From NCBI RefSeq assembly GCF_031312535.1, contig NZ_CP133594.1, forward strand, positions 1,674,001 to 1,738,000: a stretch of 64,000 nucleotides of DNA. Direction: 5' to 3'. The number at the start of each line of letters is the position of its first letter. Position 1 is the first letter of the stretch. Made by a program: the position numbers and the translations under genes. The stretch comes from Methanolobus mangrovi. GTDB taxonomy: Archaea; Halobacteriota; Methanosarcinia; Methanosarcinales; Methanosarcinaceae. Below are positions 10,274 to 19,265 of the stretch, in pieces. The notes under the pieces are model-generated. The model ran no database searches, was not told the DNA's origin, and saw only the letters and a program-made list of their open reading frames with translations.

Positions 10274-12511
10274 TCACTGATACGCCCTCTCATCCTCACC
10301 CGTACTCTTTTCATCCTCGTTAGCCGCATACTTGGCAAATGATTCAGCCGCCTGCTCATAGAAACTCATGGCAGTGCGGGAAGTGGTTGGTTTGACGCGT
10401 TTTTTGGCTTTGAGGAAGTGTTCGGCTGTGATTTTCAGACCCGTGGCTCTTTCCATGGCATCTTCCTTGCTGAGGCCGGGAGTGATTATCTCACGGAGAG
10501 CCAGCATTGTGGCTTCACGGGAAATGGATTCAATATCAGCACCTACGTAACCCTCGGTAATATCGGCAAGCTCATGGACATCCACACCTTCAGCCAGGGG
10601 TTTGTCATCCAGATGAATTTGGAATATCTTTTCACGGCTCTGCCTGTCAGGTGGACGGACATAGATAAGACGGTCAAATCTTCCGGGGCGCAGCAGGGCG
10701 GGGTCCACAATGTCAGGACGGTTTGTGGCTGCGATTATCACAACATCCTTCAGTTCCTCCACACCGTCTATCTCGGTGAGTATCTGGCTCACCACGCGCT
10801 CGGTAGCATGGGCATCCACACTGGAACCACGCTCCGATGCCATGGAATCGATCTCATCGAAGAAAATAATAGTTGGAGCTGCCTGCTTGGCCTTGCGGAA
10901 GGTTTCACGAACCGCACGCTCGGATTCTCCTACATAACGACTGAGCAGCTCAGGACCCTTGATACTTATGAAATTTGCCTCGCTTTCAGTAGCCACTGCC
11001 TTTGCAAGCATGGTCTTACCAGTTCCGGGCGGACCGAACAACATGATGCCACGAGGTGGTTTGGTACTCACCGCGTCAAATAGTTCAGGATATTTCAGGG
11101 GCCACTCAACAGCCTCGATCAATTCCTGCTTGGCTCCTTCCAGACCGCCGATATCCTCCCAGCTCACATGCGGAACTTCCACGAAAACCTCTCTCATGGC
11201 AGAAGGCTCTATATTCTTCAGCGCTTCATCGAAATCCTTCCTTGAAACTTCCAGCTTTTCCATGAACTCTGAGGGAATCTCATCTTCAACATCATCGATC
11301 TTTAGTTCAGGAAGCAGACGCCTGAGGGCATGCATTGCAGCCTCTTTACACAGGGATGACAGGTCAGCACCCACAAAACCGTGAGTTACTGCGGCTATTT
11401 CCTTTAATTCCAATCCTTTTTCCAGAGGCATGCCTCTTGTGTGTACATAAAGAACCTGTAACCTTCCATCAGAATCAGGAATACCTACCTCTATTTCCCT
11501 GTCAAACCTTCCGCCACGGCGCAGTGCCTCATCAATTGAATTGGGGCGGTTGGTGGCAGCGATAACTATGACCTTGCCCCTGGAAGCAAGACCGTCCATG
11601 AGGGACAGCAACTGGGCAACTATCCTGCGCTCCATCTCCCCTACAACCTCATCGCGCTTAGGAGCTATGGAATCGACCTCATCAATGAAAATAATGGTCG
11701 GTGCATTGCGCTGAGCCTCTTCGAATATCTCGCGCAGTTTCTGTTCACTTTCACCATAGTACTTGGAAACTATCTCAGGTCCGCTAACTGAAATGAAGTT
11801 TGCATCGGTCTCACTCGCAACTGCTCTTGCTATCATGGTCTTGCCCGTACCGGGAGGACCGTACAGGAGAACACCTTTAGGAGGGTCGATTCCAAGTTTA
11901 TTGAACAATTCAGGATGTTTGAGCGGAAGCTCTATCATCTCACGCACAAGCCCCAGTTCCCTCTGAAGACCTCCGATGTCCTCATAGGTCACCTGACCGG
12001 CGGTGGTCTCTCCGATAGCCGCCTTCTCCCTGAGTTGTATCTGGGTATTCCTTGTCACAACCACGGGACCTGAAGGTTTGGTTGAAAGCACCACGAAAGA
12101 AATAGGATTGTTAACCGTTTCAACACGAATATTCTGTCCCTTTACAACAGGACGACCTTCCAGTATCCTGAGAATAAAACGTGCGCCGCCAACAAGATGC
12201 GTTTCCCGCGTGGGAGCAAGGCTGACAGCCTCGGCCTCCACTACCTGAACCTTTCTCAGGGTCACCTTGTCATCGATACCCACTTTTGCATTATTACGCA
12301 GATTACCATCAATCCTTACAAGCTCCTTGCCTGCATCCTCAAGATAACCCGGCCAGACGATGGCGTAGCACTTTTCCTTGCTCTTTATCTCAATGATATC
12401 GCCACTGATGGCACCTATCTGCTGCATGAGGATCTTATCGAGCCTGGCAATTCCCCTGCCTGCATCACGAGGATATGCCTGACCAACGCTGACGGTGATC
12501 TCTTCAGTCAA
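10274..12511 (-). CDS. cdc48: Cdc48/VCP-type double AAA+ ATPase
   Basis: A 745-residue archaeal Cdc48 (VAT) protein, a hexameric unfoldase that pulls apart proteins and complexes and feeds the proteasome. The N-domain (about 1-185) has the double-psi barrel block [16 protein letters not shown]1 has Walker [10 protein letters not shown] at about 218-226 and Walker [11 protein letters not shown]2 has Walker A at about 493-501 and Walker [10 protein letters not shown]. Both carry the second region of homology with arginine fingers (for example [10 protein letters not shown] in D2). The D1 copy reads [10 protein letters not shown], a normal variant. The start is TTG, because an in-frame TGA lies three codons upstream and no ATG is available; GGTGA sits about six bases before it. 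It stands alone, convergent with a chemoreceptor. Confidence 0.96.
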   Translation of the reverse strand: MTEEITVSVGQAYPRDAGRGIARLDKILMQQIGAISGDIIEIKSKEKCYAIVWPGYLEDAGKELVRIDGNLRNNAKVGIDDKVTLRKVQVVEAEAVSLAPTRETHLVGGARFILRILEGRPVVKGQNIRVETVNNPISFVVLSTKPSGPVVVTRNTQIQLREKAAIGETTAGQVTYEDIGGLQRELGLVREMIELPLKHPELFNKLGIDPPKGVLLYGPPGTGKTMIARAVASETDANFISVSGPEIVSKYYGESEQKLREIFEEAQRNAPTIIFIDEVDSIAPKRDEVVGEMERRIVAQLLSLMDGLASRGKVIVIAATNRPNSIDEALRRGGRFDREIEVGIPDSDGRLQVLYVHTRGMPLEKGLELKEIAAVTHGFVGADLSSLCKEAAMHALRRLLPELKIDDVEDEIPSEFMEKLEVSRKDFDEALKNIEPSAMREVFVEVPHVSWEDIGGLEGAKQELIEAVEWPLKYPELFDAVSTKPPRGIMLFGPPGTGKTMLAKAVATESEANFISIKGPELLSRYVGESERAVRETFRKAKQAAPTIIFFDEIDSMASERGSSVDAHATERVVSQILTEIDGVEELKDVVIIAATNRPDIVDPALLRPGRFDRLIYVRPPDRQSREKIFQIHLDDKPLAEGVDVHELADITEGYVGADIESISREATMLALREIITPGLSKEDAMERATGLKITAEHFLKAKKRVKPTTSRTAMSFYEQAAESFAKYAANEDEKSTGEDERAYQ

Positions 12512-12866
12512 ATCCTATCACCACATGTCCAATCTTAAATACGGTATCGATGGTCGTCATTAATAATATATTCATCAGAACTATGATTTAACGCTTCTGG
12601 GGTTTTTGGAGAATATATAGTTAGCAGGAAGCAAGTGATCAAGGATTTTCTGAAAATACAACAGGTCAAAGAAAATGAGCACTTTAGAAAAAAGCAGATT
12701 AGATACCTACCTATAACCCACAATAAGGAAGTCTGAGAGATGAAATCAGAAAAACAAATGAGAATCAACTTAGAGAGATTGAAGAATCTTAAGAAAAACA
12801 TTGATTAAAATGTAATCATTTCCAGGACACCATAAAAGATTTAACCAGTTATCTCTTGATATTTTT
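12512..12866. other. Gene-poor gap between cdc48 and a methyltransferase
   Basis: I see no confident gene here. One plus-strand frame from about 12590 to 12740 is open for some 48 codons, ending in a basic stretch, without a good start or ribosome site; it may be a gene remnant, but I cannot name it. The gap should hold the divergent promoters of cdc48 and the methyltransferase. Confidence 0.4.
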
Positions 12867-13613
12867 ATGGTAGAATCGCCGATTTTTGAGATATTTGACG
12901 GGTTACCCAGACAGGGTCCCGGCAGTAATGAATGTACTGAAAAAGCCTTTAATATGCTTTCTTCCCTTCCTGCAGGTGTTAAGATCCTTGACATTGGCTG
13001 CGGTGTGGGTATGCAGACAATACATCTTGCGAAGATATGCAACGACTGTCACATCACTGCGACTGACGTTTACCAGCCTTTTCTGAATAAACTTATGGAA
13101 AATGCAGTTAAAGAAGGAGTTGATGACAGGATCACCACGGTTTGTGCTTCCATGGATGAACTGCCTTTTGAAGCTGAAGAATTCGACGTCATCTGGGCAG
13201 AAGGCTCCATCTTTATCCTTGGTCTTGAAAAAGGAATTAGCTACTGGAAACAGTTCCTTAGAAATGGAGGATATATGGCAGTGACAGAGAACACATGGTT
13301 CACGGATGAACCTTCCCCGGAAGTGCTTCAATTCTGGCAGGAGATATATCCTGGTATCATGAACATACCTGACACTGAGAAAGTTATCACAGCAACAGGA
13401 TATGATATCATTGACCACTTTAAACTGCCAGTTTCTGTCTGGTATGATTTTTACTCCAATCTGGAAAAAAGAGTCGATGACATCAGTGATAACTATAAAG
13501 GAAACACCGAAGCAGAAATGATACTTGAGTTTAACAGAAAAGAGATCAAGCTATTCAGAGAACGTCCGGATGAATATGGTTATGTATTCTATATTTTTCA
13601 GAAGAACAAATGA
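12867..13613 (+). CDS. SAM-dependent class I methyltransferase, substrate unknown
   Basis: A 248-residue protein with a Rossmann methyltransferase core. Motif I is ILDIGCGVGMQT (about residues 40-51), an acidic residue ends the second strand at ITATDVY, and motif IV is EFDVIWAEGSIFIL. The first 35 residues and the C-terminal 80 residues, which would hold the substrate, do not point to a known reaction. The pattern resembles small-molecule or arsenite-type methyltransferases in general, so only the fold and cofactor are safe. Two similar methyltransferases lie at 29080-29886 and 31107-31784 but they are not close copies. No ribosome site is obvious before the ATG, so translation may be leaderless. 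It converges with mfnB. Confidence 0.8.
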   Translation: MVESPIFEIFDGLPRQGPGSNECTEKAFNMLSSLPAGVKILDIGCGVGMQTIHLAKICNDCHITATDVYQPFLNKLMENAVKEGVDDRITTVCASMDELPFEAEEFDVIWAEGSIFILGLEKGISYWKQFLRNGGYMAVTENTWFTDEPSPEVLQFWQEIYPGIMNIPDTEKVITATGYDIIDHFKLPVSVWYDFYSNLEKRVDDISDNYKGNTEAEMILEFNRKEIKLFRERPDEYGYVFYIFQKNK

Positions 13614-13689
13614 CCTGTTACTGATGAACAATTAAATGACCCTAATATTCAAAAAGTAATTCAAAAGTAGTAAAAAGAAGTAACCGAAG

Positions 13690-14388
13690 TTACATCTCGT
13701 TCTTCAACTTATCAACAAGTTCTGCCTTGATGCAGGAAGTCCTGTCGCCGCCGCAGACCATGCCGCGTACACCGATGATGTCAGGCTGGATACGCTTGAG
13801 CATTGGAAGGTCCTCGAACTTGAGGGTTCCGGCAAGTGCGGACTCAAGACCTACTGCGCGGATAGCTGATGTGAACTTTGTGAGCTCTTCCTCATCCATG
13901 AACTCGAATGTGGAGCGGCCGTCCTTGATACCTGTGTCCACCATTACAACATCTACTCCTGCTTTTGCACCGATGGCAGGCAGCAAATGAGGATTGATGG
14001 AATTGATGCGCTCATAATCAGAATAACCGGATGCTACTACCTTAAGATCAGGATTGTAATCCTTAACTGATCTTGTGATATTGGTAAGCATTTCAAGAGC
14101 CTGTTCCTCGGTCTGCACATCATAAAGACCAACCTTTATATAATCTGCACCTGCAACTGCGGCACCCAGAGCTGCAAGGGATGCAGTACCGGGCTTGAAA
14201 TTAAAGTCACCGATCGTTGCACTGATAGGCTTTGCAGAATTAATGGATTCCTTAACAGATCTTATAATCCACGGAAAATTAGCACCAAGAGAACCCTCTT
14301 TTGGATTTTTCACGTCAACAATGTCAGCACCGCCTTCGTACGCTGCGATGGCTTCTTCCGGATTGATAGGGCTGATGAGTAATTTCAT
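13690..14388 (-). CDS. mfnB: (5-formylfuran-3-yl)methyl phosphate synthase, MfnB
   Basis: The first dedicated enzyme of the furan moiety of methanofuran; it condenses two glyceraldehyde-3-phosphate molecules into 4-(hydroxymethyl)-2-furancarboxaldehyde phosphate. The 232-residue protein opens MKLLISPINPEEAIAAYEGG, followed by ADIVDVKNPKEGSLGANFPW; the lysine in DVKNPKEGSLG belongs to the family's active site. Further along are SATIGDF and a TIM-barrel phosphate-binding end, GVRGMVCGG. Start: ATG 14388, eight bases after GAGGT; the reading that extends to 14427 has no such site and overlaps the promoter. It is divergent from a HisA-like gene with only 45 bases between them. Confidence 0.93.
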   Translation of the reverse strand: MKLLISPINPEEAIAAYEGGADIVDVKNPKEGSLGANFPWIIRSVKESINSAKPISATIGDFNFKPGTASLAALGAAVAGADYIKVGLYDVQTEEQALEMLTNITRSVKDYNPDLKVVASGYSDYERINSINPHLLPAIGAKAGVDVVMVDTGIKDGRSTFEFMDEEELTKFTSAIRAVGLESALAGTLKFEDLPMLKRIQPDIIGVRGMVCGGDRTSCIKAELVDKLKNEM

Positions 14389-14433
14389 AATATAAACCTC
14401 TTTTTTATAGCATGACAGATGTATCAATTATAT
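14389..14433. promoter_or_regulatory. Compact divergent promoter for mfnB and the HisA-like gene
   Basis: Both genes start from a 45-base gap. TTTTTTATAG at about 14401-14410 is placed to start transcription near 14434, which would make the HisA-like mRNA leaderless. On the other strand, ATATATAATT at about 14424-14433 would start mfnB around 14403, leaving room for GAGGT. The two promoters therefore overlap back to back and probably respond together. Positions are inferred from archaeal TATA spacing (about 25 bp). Confidence 0.45.
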
Positions 14434-15141
14434 ATGTTTCGTATCATTTTCGTTCTTGATATATTCAACCAGACCGTAGTTCATGCGCAAGGCGGGAATC
14501 GTAGTGAATACAAACCCATACACTTTTCCAGCCACATATGCAATACATCCGATGCGATAAAGATAGTGGATGCGGTAAAACCGGCAGAAATATACATAGC
14601 AGACCTCAATCTGCTTCAGAAGATCGGCAAGAGGGAAAAGAACTTTGATATCATTCAGGCCGTTTCTGAAAAGGCAAGAGTAATGCTGGACCCCGGAATT
14701 ACATCTGTTTCCGAAATAGAAGACGTTATGGAAATAGTACAATCAGTGATACTGGGAACTGAAACAGCATCTCTTGAAACCATAAAACAGGCTAGTTCAC
14801 TGTATCCCAAAAGGATCAATGTCAGCATTGACAAAAAGAATGGCAAAATACTCACAAACGACCCATCCATGCCCGATGACCCATTCAAGATAGTAGAACT
14901 CCTCAATGACTACGATCTGGAGGACATCATTATTCTGGACCTTGACAGGGTCGGCACATCAAGCGGCATAGATTCACAATTTTTAAGTAAGATTGCTTCC
15001 ATCTCAGACCATAATGTGCTTCTTGGGGGCGGTGTCCGCAACGTGGAAGATATTGAAGCACTGGAAGGGATAGGAATTAAAGGCGCACTTGTTGCAACAG
15101 CGCTGCATAACGGCTCAATACCTCTTCAGATGATTCAGTAA
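14434..15141 (+). CDS. HisA/HisF-related TIM-barrel protein (COG1411 type), function unknown
   Basis: A 235-residue (beta/alpha)8 protein related to the histidine enzyme HisA. It keeps the internal two-fold look, with VLDIFNQTVVHAQGG at the start of the first half and IILDLDRVGTSSGID at the start of the second, plus the C-terminal phosphate loop LLGGGVRNVEDIEAL. Because it lacks a clear set of histidine-pathway neighbours and is divergent from mfnB, a role in C1-cofactor or folate-like synthesis is an attractive guess, but this is inference. Start: ATG 14434 opens directly into the first beta strand (FRIIFVLDIF); the ATG at 14419 would add five residues. The short gap predicts a leaderless message. 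Confidence 0.75.
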   Translation: MFRIIFVLDIFNQTVVHAQGGNRSEYKPIHFSSHICNTSDAIKIVDAVKPAEIYIADLNLLQKIGKREKNFDIIQAVSEKARVMLDPGITSVSEIEDVMEIVQSVILGTETASLETIKQASSLYPKRINVSIDKKNGKILTNDPSMPDDPFKIVELLNDYDLEDIIILDLDRVGTSSGIDSQFLSKIASISDHNVLLGGGVRNVEDIEALEGIGIKGALVATALHNGSIPLQMIQ

Positions 15142-15182
15142 CAATTTCAATTAATCACAATATATCATTTATCGGTGTAATC

Positions 15183-15416
15183 ATGGCAGACAAAGAAGAA
15201 AATGTAGAAATCGGCGAAAACTACGGTGAAATAAAGATGGGAGCAGGCTGGTTCCTGACAATCACTCTCGCATCAAGTGAAAAATACGAGAACGAATACA
15301 TAGAAATAGCAAAGGAAAGAGGCGGACAGAAAAAAGCACGTTTCAACCTCAACCCTAAATACACCCGTACACTTGGAGAAGCACTCATCAAATTCGCTGA
15401 TGAGAACAAACTCTAA
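15183..15416 (+). CDS. Small hydrophilic protein, unknown
   Basis: A 77-residue protein with no membrane segment, no cysteine and no known motif that I recognise. It is rich in charged residues and has a central strand-like stretch (GAGWFLTITLASSEKYE) and a helical C-terminus (RTLGEALIKFADENKL). A GGTG site five bases before the ATG and the typical coding composition argue that it is real. It follows the HisA-like gene by 42 bases on the same strand and could be in its operon. A T-run after the stop codon suggests termination. It may be conserved in close relatives; I cannot assign a role. Confidence 0.6.
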   Translation: MADKEENVEIGENYGEIKMGAGWFLTITLASSEKYENEYIEIAKERGGQKKARFNLNPKYTRTLGEALIKFADENKL

Positions 15417-15458
15417 TTATTTTTTTTATTTTAAAACTACTAAAACCGGTCCTGACAA

Positions 15459-16079
15459 TTATTCCCTGCCAGTTCCAACCAGAGAGAATATAGCACTCAG
15501 GACATCCTTTTCTACAATATCGACTGGCCTGTCAGTATCAATCACAACAAATCTGTCAGGGTATTCTTTAGCAAGCTGGAGATAGTTTGCCCTTACTTCC
15601 TCAAGGAAACCTATTTTTTCAAACTTTGTCTGAGCACCACGGTTCCCGCATCTTTCCACCGCAATTTTAGGATCAATGTCAAACAGTATAGTCATATCAG
15701 GATCCACTGTCCAGCCCTCGTGTATACCCCTTATCCATTTCATAGGATCAGGGAAACGGCCTTTCAGTGTCACAGCCTGGTACGCATACCGGCTGCCTGA
15801 ATAACGATCGGATATTACATTCGTTCCGCTTTCAAGAGCTGGCAAAATCAATTTAGAGATATGTTCAGCATGGTCTGCAGTGAAAAGCAAAAGCTCTGCA
15901 AGATGATCCGTATCTGAATGAATAGCACGATTTACAGCCTCGCCTATCCATCCGGTGGTAGGTTCTCTTGTGAAAACAAACTCTGAAAACTCAGGATTTG
16001 AACCCAGGCGACTTGTAATCGTAGATTTTCCAGAACCGTCTATACCTTCCAGAGTAATGAGTTTACCTTTCATTGACAT
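15459..16079 (-). CDS. tmk: Thymidylate kinase
   Basis: Phosphorylates dTMP to dTDP. The roughly 206-residue protein has the P-loop LEGIDGSGKST (about residues 9-19), the DR(Y/H) nucleotide motif in VISDRYSGSRYAYQ, and a C-terminal helix region. FTREPTTGWIGE contains the conserved arginine and the loop that contacts dTMP. Start: ATG 16079 or ATG 16073; the longer reading to 16094 is less likely. No strong ribosome site is visible. A zinc-ribbon micro-gene lies upstream on the same strand and a putative thymidylate synthase (DUF166) is divergent beyond it, so two steps of dTTP synthesis may sit together. Confidence 0.92.
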   Translation of the reverse strand: MSMKGKLITLEGIDGSGKSTITSRLGSNPEFSEFVFTREPTTGWIGEAVNRAIHSDTDHLAELLLFTADHAEHISKLILPALESGTNVISDRYSGSRYAYQAVTLKGRFPDPMKWIRGIHEGWTVDPDMTILFDIDPKIAVERCGNRGAQTKFEKIGFLEEVRANYLQLAKEYPDRFVVIDTDRPVDIVEKDVLSAIFSLVGTGRE

Positions 16080-16163
16080 CAACAGTGAAAGCAAAGGAAT
16101 ACTATTTAGATTATTTGTTCCTGAAAAACAGAAGACTTTTCCATGATTTTTTCAGGTTACTTA

Positions 16164-16292
16164 TTATGTCCTCGAAACGTTTTCACTACTGCATTGGGGA
16201 CATCTTACCGGAAATAATTCGGGATTTTCCATAAACAGAAATTCGCAGGTATTACATACGAAATACACTTTATTGGGGTCATAGTCGTCCAT
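16164..16292 (-). CDS. 42-residue zinc-ribbon protein
   Basis: A short gene easily missed by length cut-offs. It encodes 42 residues with two CxxC knuckles, CNTC (13-16) and CPQC (31-34), separated by 14 residues, which is the pattern of a rubredoxin-like or zinc-ribbon metal site. GAGGT lies five bases before the ATG, the best kind of ribosome site in this genome. The peptide begins MDDYDPNKVYFVCNTC and ends CPQCSSENVSRT. It lies between tmk and the divergent DUF166 gene. It could be a stand-alone zinc ribbon that binds nucleic acid or a partner protein; the role is unknown. Confidence 0.72.
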   Translation of the reverse strand: MDDYDPNKVYFVCNTCEFLFMENPELFPVRCPQCSSENVSRT

Positions 16293-16403
16293 AATCTACC
16301 TCTAATTAAATAAGAGGCATACTGATAAATATAGTAATCGGTCGTATAAATATCCTGGCAAAGCATATTAATGTAAGGGAAAATAACCCTGAAAAGGAGA
16401 AAA

Positions 16404-17075
16404 ATGACTACAATCGGAGTAATCACCAGGGGAAAGTATGGGAACCGTCTGATAGAGACCATTATCACAAAGACTGAAATGAAAGTGGTCCATACTTCCG
16501 TGCCGGAAATCCTGCCTGATTTTATAGATGAGCCCGAAGAATTCCTTGAAGAATTAAACATAGATCGATCTGTATTCGATTCGGACATTGTCATCACCTA
16601 TTCACTTCACCCGGACCTTACCGTGGCACTCGCACACATGGCAGGAAAAGCAGGATTAAAAGCCATGATCGTACCCGGTGGAGCTTCAAAGGCACCTGTG
16701 CTAGAACTTGAGAATATTGCAAAACAATATGGTATGCTCATTCAGGTTGAAGATATATGCTGCACCCTTCAGGAAAAACCAGAGACAAAAGAACTTTGCT
16801 CCTGCCTTTCAAGTCCGGTGCTTGACATCGATACAGATAAAGGTATAATAGAATCGGTTGAAGTATTGTGCGGAGCGCCATGTGGAAGTACGTGGCACAT
16901 GGCAAGGGAACTCGTGGGAACTAAAGTTGAAGAGGCACCTGCCAGAGCCGGACTGCTCATACAGCAATACCCCTGCAGGGCTGTCAGGGGAAATATGGGA
17001 GGCATCCATGAATCCGGCGAGATTCACAAAAAAGCCGTTGAAGAAGCCCTCAAAAGAAAAAAGGAAGAAAGCTGA
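16404..17075 (+). CDS. DUF166 family protein, proposed archaeal thymidylate synthase
   Basis: A 223-residue protein of the DUF166/COG1810 family, restricted mostly to methanogens. The Pfam family has been linked to dUMP-to-dTMP conversion from work on a Methanothermobacter protein, but this is not settled. Visible features are the opening TIGVITRGKYGNRLIETI, the motif VPGGASKAP, and a run of cysteines in the middle and second half: VEDICCTLQE, ELCSCLSS, LCGAPCGSTW and QQYPCRAVRG. The Cys pattern suggests a metal or iron-sulfur site. It begins after AAAAGGAGAAAA, a good ribosome site, and ends 33 bases before polX. Closeness to tmk fits a nucleotide role. Confidence 0.7.
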   Translation: MTTIGVITRGKYGNRLIETIITKTEMKVVHTSVPEILPDFIDEPEEFLEELNIDRSVFDSDIVITYSLHPDLTVALAHMAGKAGLKAMIVPGGASKAPVLELENIAKQYGMLIQVEDICCTLQEKPETKELCSCLSSPVLDIDTDKGIIESVEVLCGAPCGSTWHMARELVGTKVEEAPARAGLLIQQYPCRAVRGNMGGIHESGEIHKKAVEEALKRKKEES

Positions 17076-17108
17076 TAATCGGTGAAAATGGGAAAACGTG
17101 GGGGAAAC

Positions 17109-18836
17109 ATGGACAACATTCAGATAGCTGAGATGTTCAACCGAATGGCAAAGCTTCTGGAATTCAAGGGTGAGAACCCGTTCAAGACCAGAGCCTATAC
17201 AAATGCTGCAAGAAGCATAAAAGGACTTGACGAAGAACTGTCAGTGTTATACAAAAGCGGGGTAATGGACAGCATACCGGGTGTTGGGGAAGCACTAAAA
17301 AGCAAAATTGTGGAGATACTGGAAACCGGATCATTCGATGCCTATGAGAGAACGATAAAAGAGATACCTCCGGGCATTATGGAAATCATGGACATCCCCG
17401 GCATCGGTCCTAAAATGACCAGATCATTCTACGAAAAACTTGGAGCCACATCTGTTGAGGAACTTAGCAAGGCTGCCAGAGAGCACAGAATACGAAGACT
17501 TCCCAGAATGGGTGAGAAACATGAAGAGAAGATTCTCAGGTCAATTGTGCGAATGCAACAGGACAAGGACCATGGAAGACACCCCATAGCATTTGCAGGG
17601 GAAATTGCAAAGCAGATCAGGGATGAATTATCCTCCAGCCCGCATATCGAAAAAGTTGTCATAGCAGGAAGCCTGAGAAGAAAGAAAGATACCGTGGGAG
17701 ATATTGACCTTATAGCAATTTCCAATGAACCCGAAAAAGCAATTCGATTCTTTGTTAATATGGAGCAGGTCGAGGAGATAGTGGAATCAGGAACTTCCAA
17801 AGGTGCTGTCCTATACCCCGGAAACCTGCGAGTGGACCTGAGAGTTGTGGAAATGGCTTCTTTCGGTTCGATGATACAACACTTCACGGGTTCAAAGGAA
17901 CACAATATCCACCTCAGGAAGATTGCACTCTCAAAAGGCTACAGCCTGAATGAGTACGGCTTTAAAAATGAGATTAGTGGAAAGCTCACACCATGCAGTA
18001 AAGAAAAAGAGATATATGATTTTCTGGGACTGGAATATCTGCCTCCAGAGATCAGGGAAGACATGGGAGAGATAGAAGCAAGCCTCACCGGGAAACTTCC
18101 CCGGCTGATCGAGAAAGAAGACATTAAAGGTGATCTTCATGTCCATTCTAACTGGAGTGACGGCGTAAACTCAATAGAGGAACTCGCACAGGCTGCGATA
18201 CAGAGAGGATATGAATACATTGCGATTACCGACCATTCACATTCCACAGGCATCGCCAACGGATTATCTGAAAAACGCTTGCTTGAGCATATCAAGATAA
18301 TAGACACTCTCAATGAAAAAACGGATGACATTCGGATACTCTCAGGTACGGAATGCGATATAAGAGCAGACGGAAAGCTGGATTATAGCAATGAGATCCT
18401 GGAGAAACTTGATATTGTGATCGTGGCAGTTCATGCAGGGCTCGAACAGGACAGGAACAAAATTACCCGAAGGATAGTTGCGGCTCTTGAGAATGAACAC
18501 GTGGATATACTTGCCCACCCCACCGGCAGAAAATTAGGAAAACGACCTGCATATGATATTGACATGGATAAAATGATCAGCGTGGCGAAAGAGAACGAGA
18601 AGATACTTGAGATAAATTCCTCGCCCTGGAGACTTGACCTTAATGATACCAATGCAAGAAAAGCAAAAGAGCAGGGTGTCATGCTTGCCATCAACACGGA
18701 CACACATACGATCGAGCATTTTGACAATATATCATTTGGAATAGATGTTGCAAGAAGGGGCTGGGTAGAATCGGATGATGTGATAAATACCATGAACCTG
18801 AAACAACTCTGCGCCAGACTTGGTATTTTAAAGTAA
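17109..18836 (+). CDS. polX: PolX-type DNA polymerase/3'-5' exonuclease (Pol beta-like plus PHP domain)
   Basis: A 575-residue family X polymerase used in base-excision repair. Order: an N-terminal 8-kDa-like domain (ENPFKTRAYTNAARSI), helix-hairpin-helix motifs (SIPGVGEAL and DIPGIGPKM), the nucleotidyltransferase palm with GDIDLIA and the third carboxylate in LRVDLRVV, then a C-terminal PHP phosphoesterase domain with GDLHVHSNWSDG, DHSHSTGIANG, a histidine in VVAVHAGLEQ and DTHTIEHF. PHP-containing PolX enzymes trim 3' ends as well as filling gaps. Start: ATG 17109 after GGGGG; in-frame GTG 17082 and ATG 17088 are possible but begin in a Lys/Gly-rich stretch unlike the family. It is 33 bases after the DUF166 gene and may be in its operon. 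Confidence 0.93.
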   Translation: MDNIQIAEMFNRMAKLLEFKGENPFKTRAYTNAARSIKGLDEELSVLYKSGVMDSIPGVGEALKSKIVEILETGSFDAYERTIKEIPPGIMEIMDIPGIGPKMTRSFYEKLGATSVEELSKAAREHRIRRLPRMGEKHEEKILRSIVRMQQDKDHGRHPIAFAGEIAKQIRDELSSSPHIEKVVIAGSLRRKKDTVGDIDLIAISNEPEKAIRFFVNMEQVEEIVESGTSKGAVLYPGNLRVDLRVVEMASFGSMIQHFTGSKEHNIHLRKIALSKGYSLNEYGFKNEISGKLTPCSKEKEIYDFLGLEYLPPEIREDMGEIEASLTGKLPRLIEKEDIKGDLHVHSNWSDGVNSIEELAQAAIQRGYEYIAITDHSHSTGIANGLSEKRLLEHIKIIDTLNEKTDDIRILSGTECDIRADGKLDYSNEILEKLDIVIVAVHAGLEQDRNKITRRIVAALENEHVDILAHPTGRKLGKRPAYDIDMDKMISVAKENEKILEINSSPWRLDLNDTNARKAKEQGVMLAINTDTHTIEHFDNISFGIDVARRGWVESDDVINTMNLKQLCARLGILK

Positions 18837-19088
18837 TGATGAAAAATTAAGATTCATAGATTTAAGTGAATACATATATGATAATGTAAGGAAATTATTG
18901 AGATTATCAGTTCTTCCTTCATGAAAAAAGCAAAAAATATAAATTCCTGTCCTGCCAATCAATTTTTGTTAATACAAAACAGAGGTAGAATTGCCGAAGA
19001 ATGAACAGTGTAATAGACAACGTTTTTGGTACTTTGTGCTTCGCAGGTAGTTAAACACATCATACATGACAGGCTATGAGGTGCGATT
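18837..19088. other. Non-coding gap after polX
   Basis: Between polX and the 33-residue reading frame I see no gene. TATA-like sequences occur around 18875-18885 and 18945-18955, so this part may carry the promoter of the small gene that follows. Confidence 0.35.
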
Positions 19089-19190
19089 TTGAAAAATACA
19101 AGAGCTAACAGGCATGACAGATCTATGAAAAAGCATGAGATCGAATTCCAGAAAGAGATAAAAAGGCAGCAAAAAAGAAGAGCATTCTAA
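19089..19190 (+). CDS. Possible 33-residue basic peptide with TTG start
   Basis: GAGGTG lies five bases before a TTG that opens a 34-codon frame. The product would be strongly basic and helical, ending EIEFQKEIKRQQKRRAF. An ATG at the 13th codon gives a shorter alternative. A run of AT follows the stop. The ribosome site is the main evidence; composition (Lys/Arg about 40%) suggests a nucleic-acid-binding peptide if it is made. I cannot place it in a family. Confidence 0.42.
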   Translation: MKNTRANRHDRSMKKHEIEFQKEIKRQQKRRAF

Positions 19191-19265
19191 TATTGCTTTT
19201 GTAAATTAATTTTTACTAAAATGATTAACTGGCAGGATAATCCTGCCAATTCCTGTTCTTTGTTC

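Noticed and set aside
16205-16597. A 130-codon reading frame on the minus strand over the start of the DUF166 gene
   Set aside because: It overlaps both the zinc-ribbon gene and the DUF166 gene in other frames, with no family similarity; it is a shadow.
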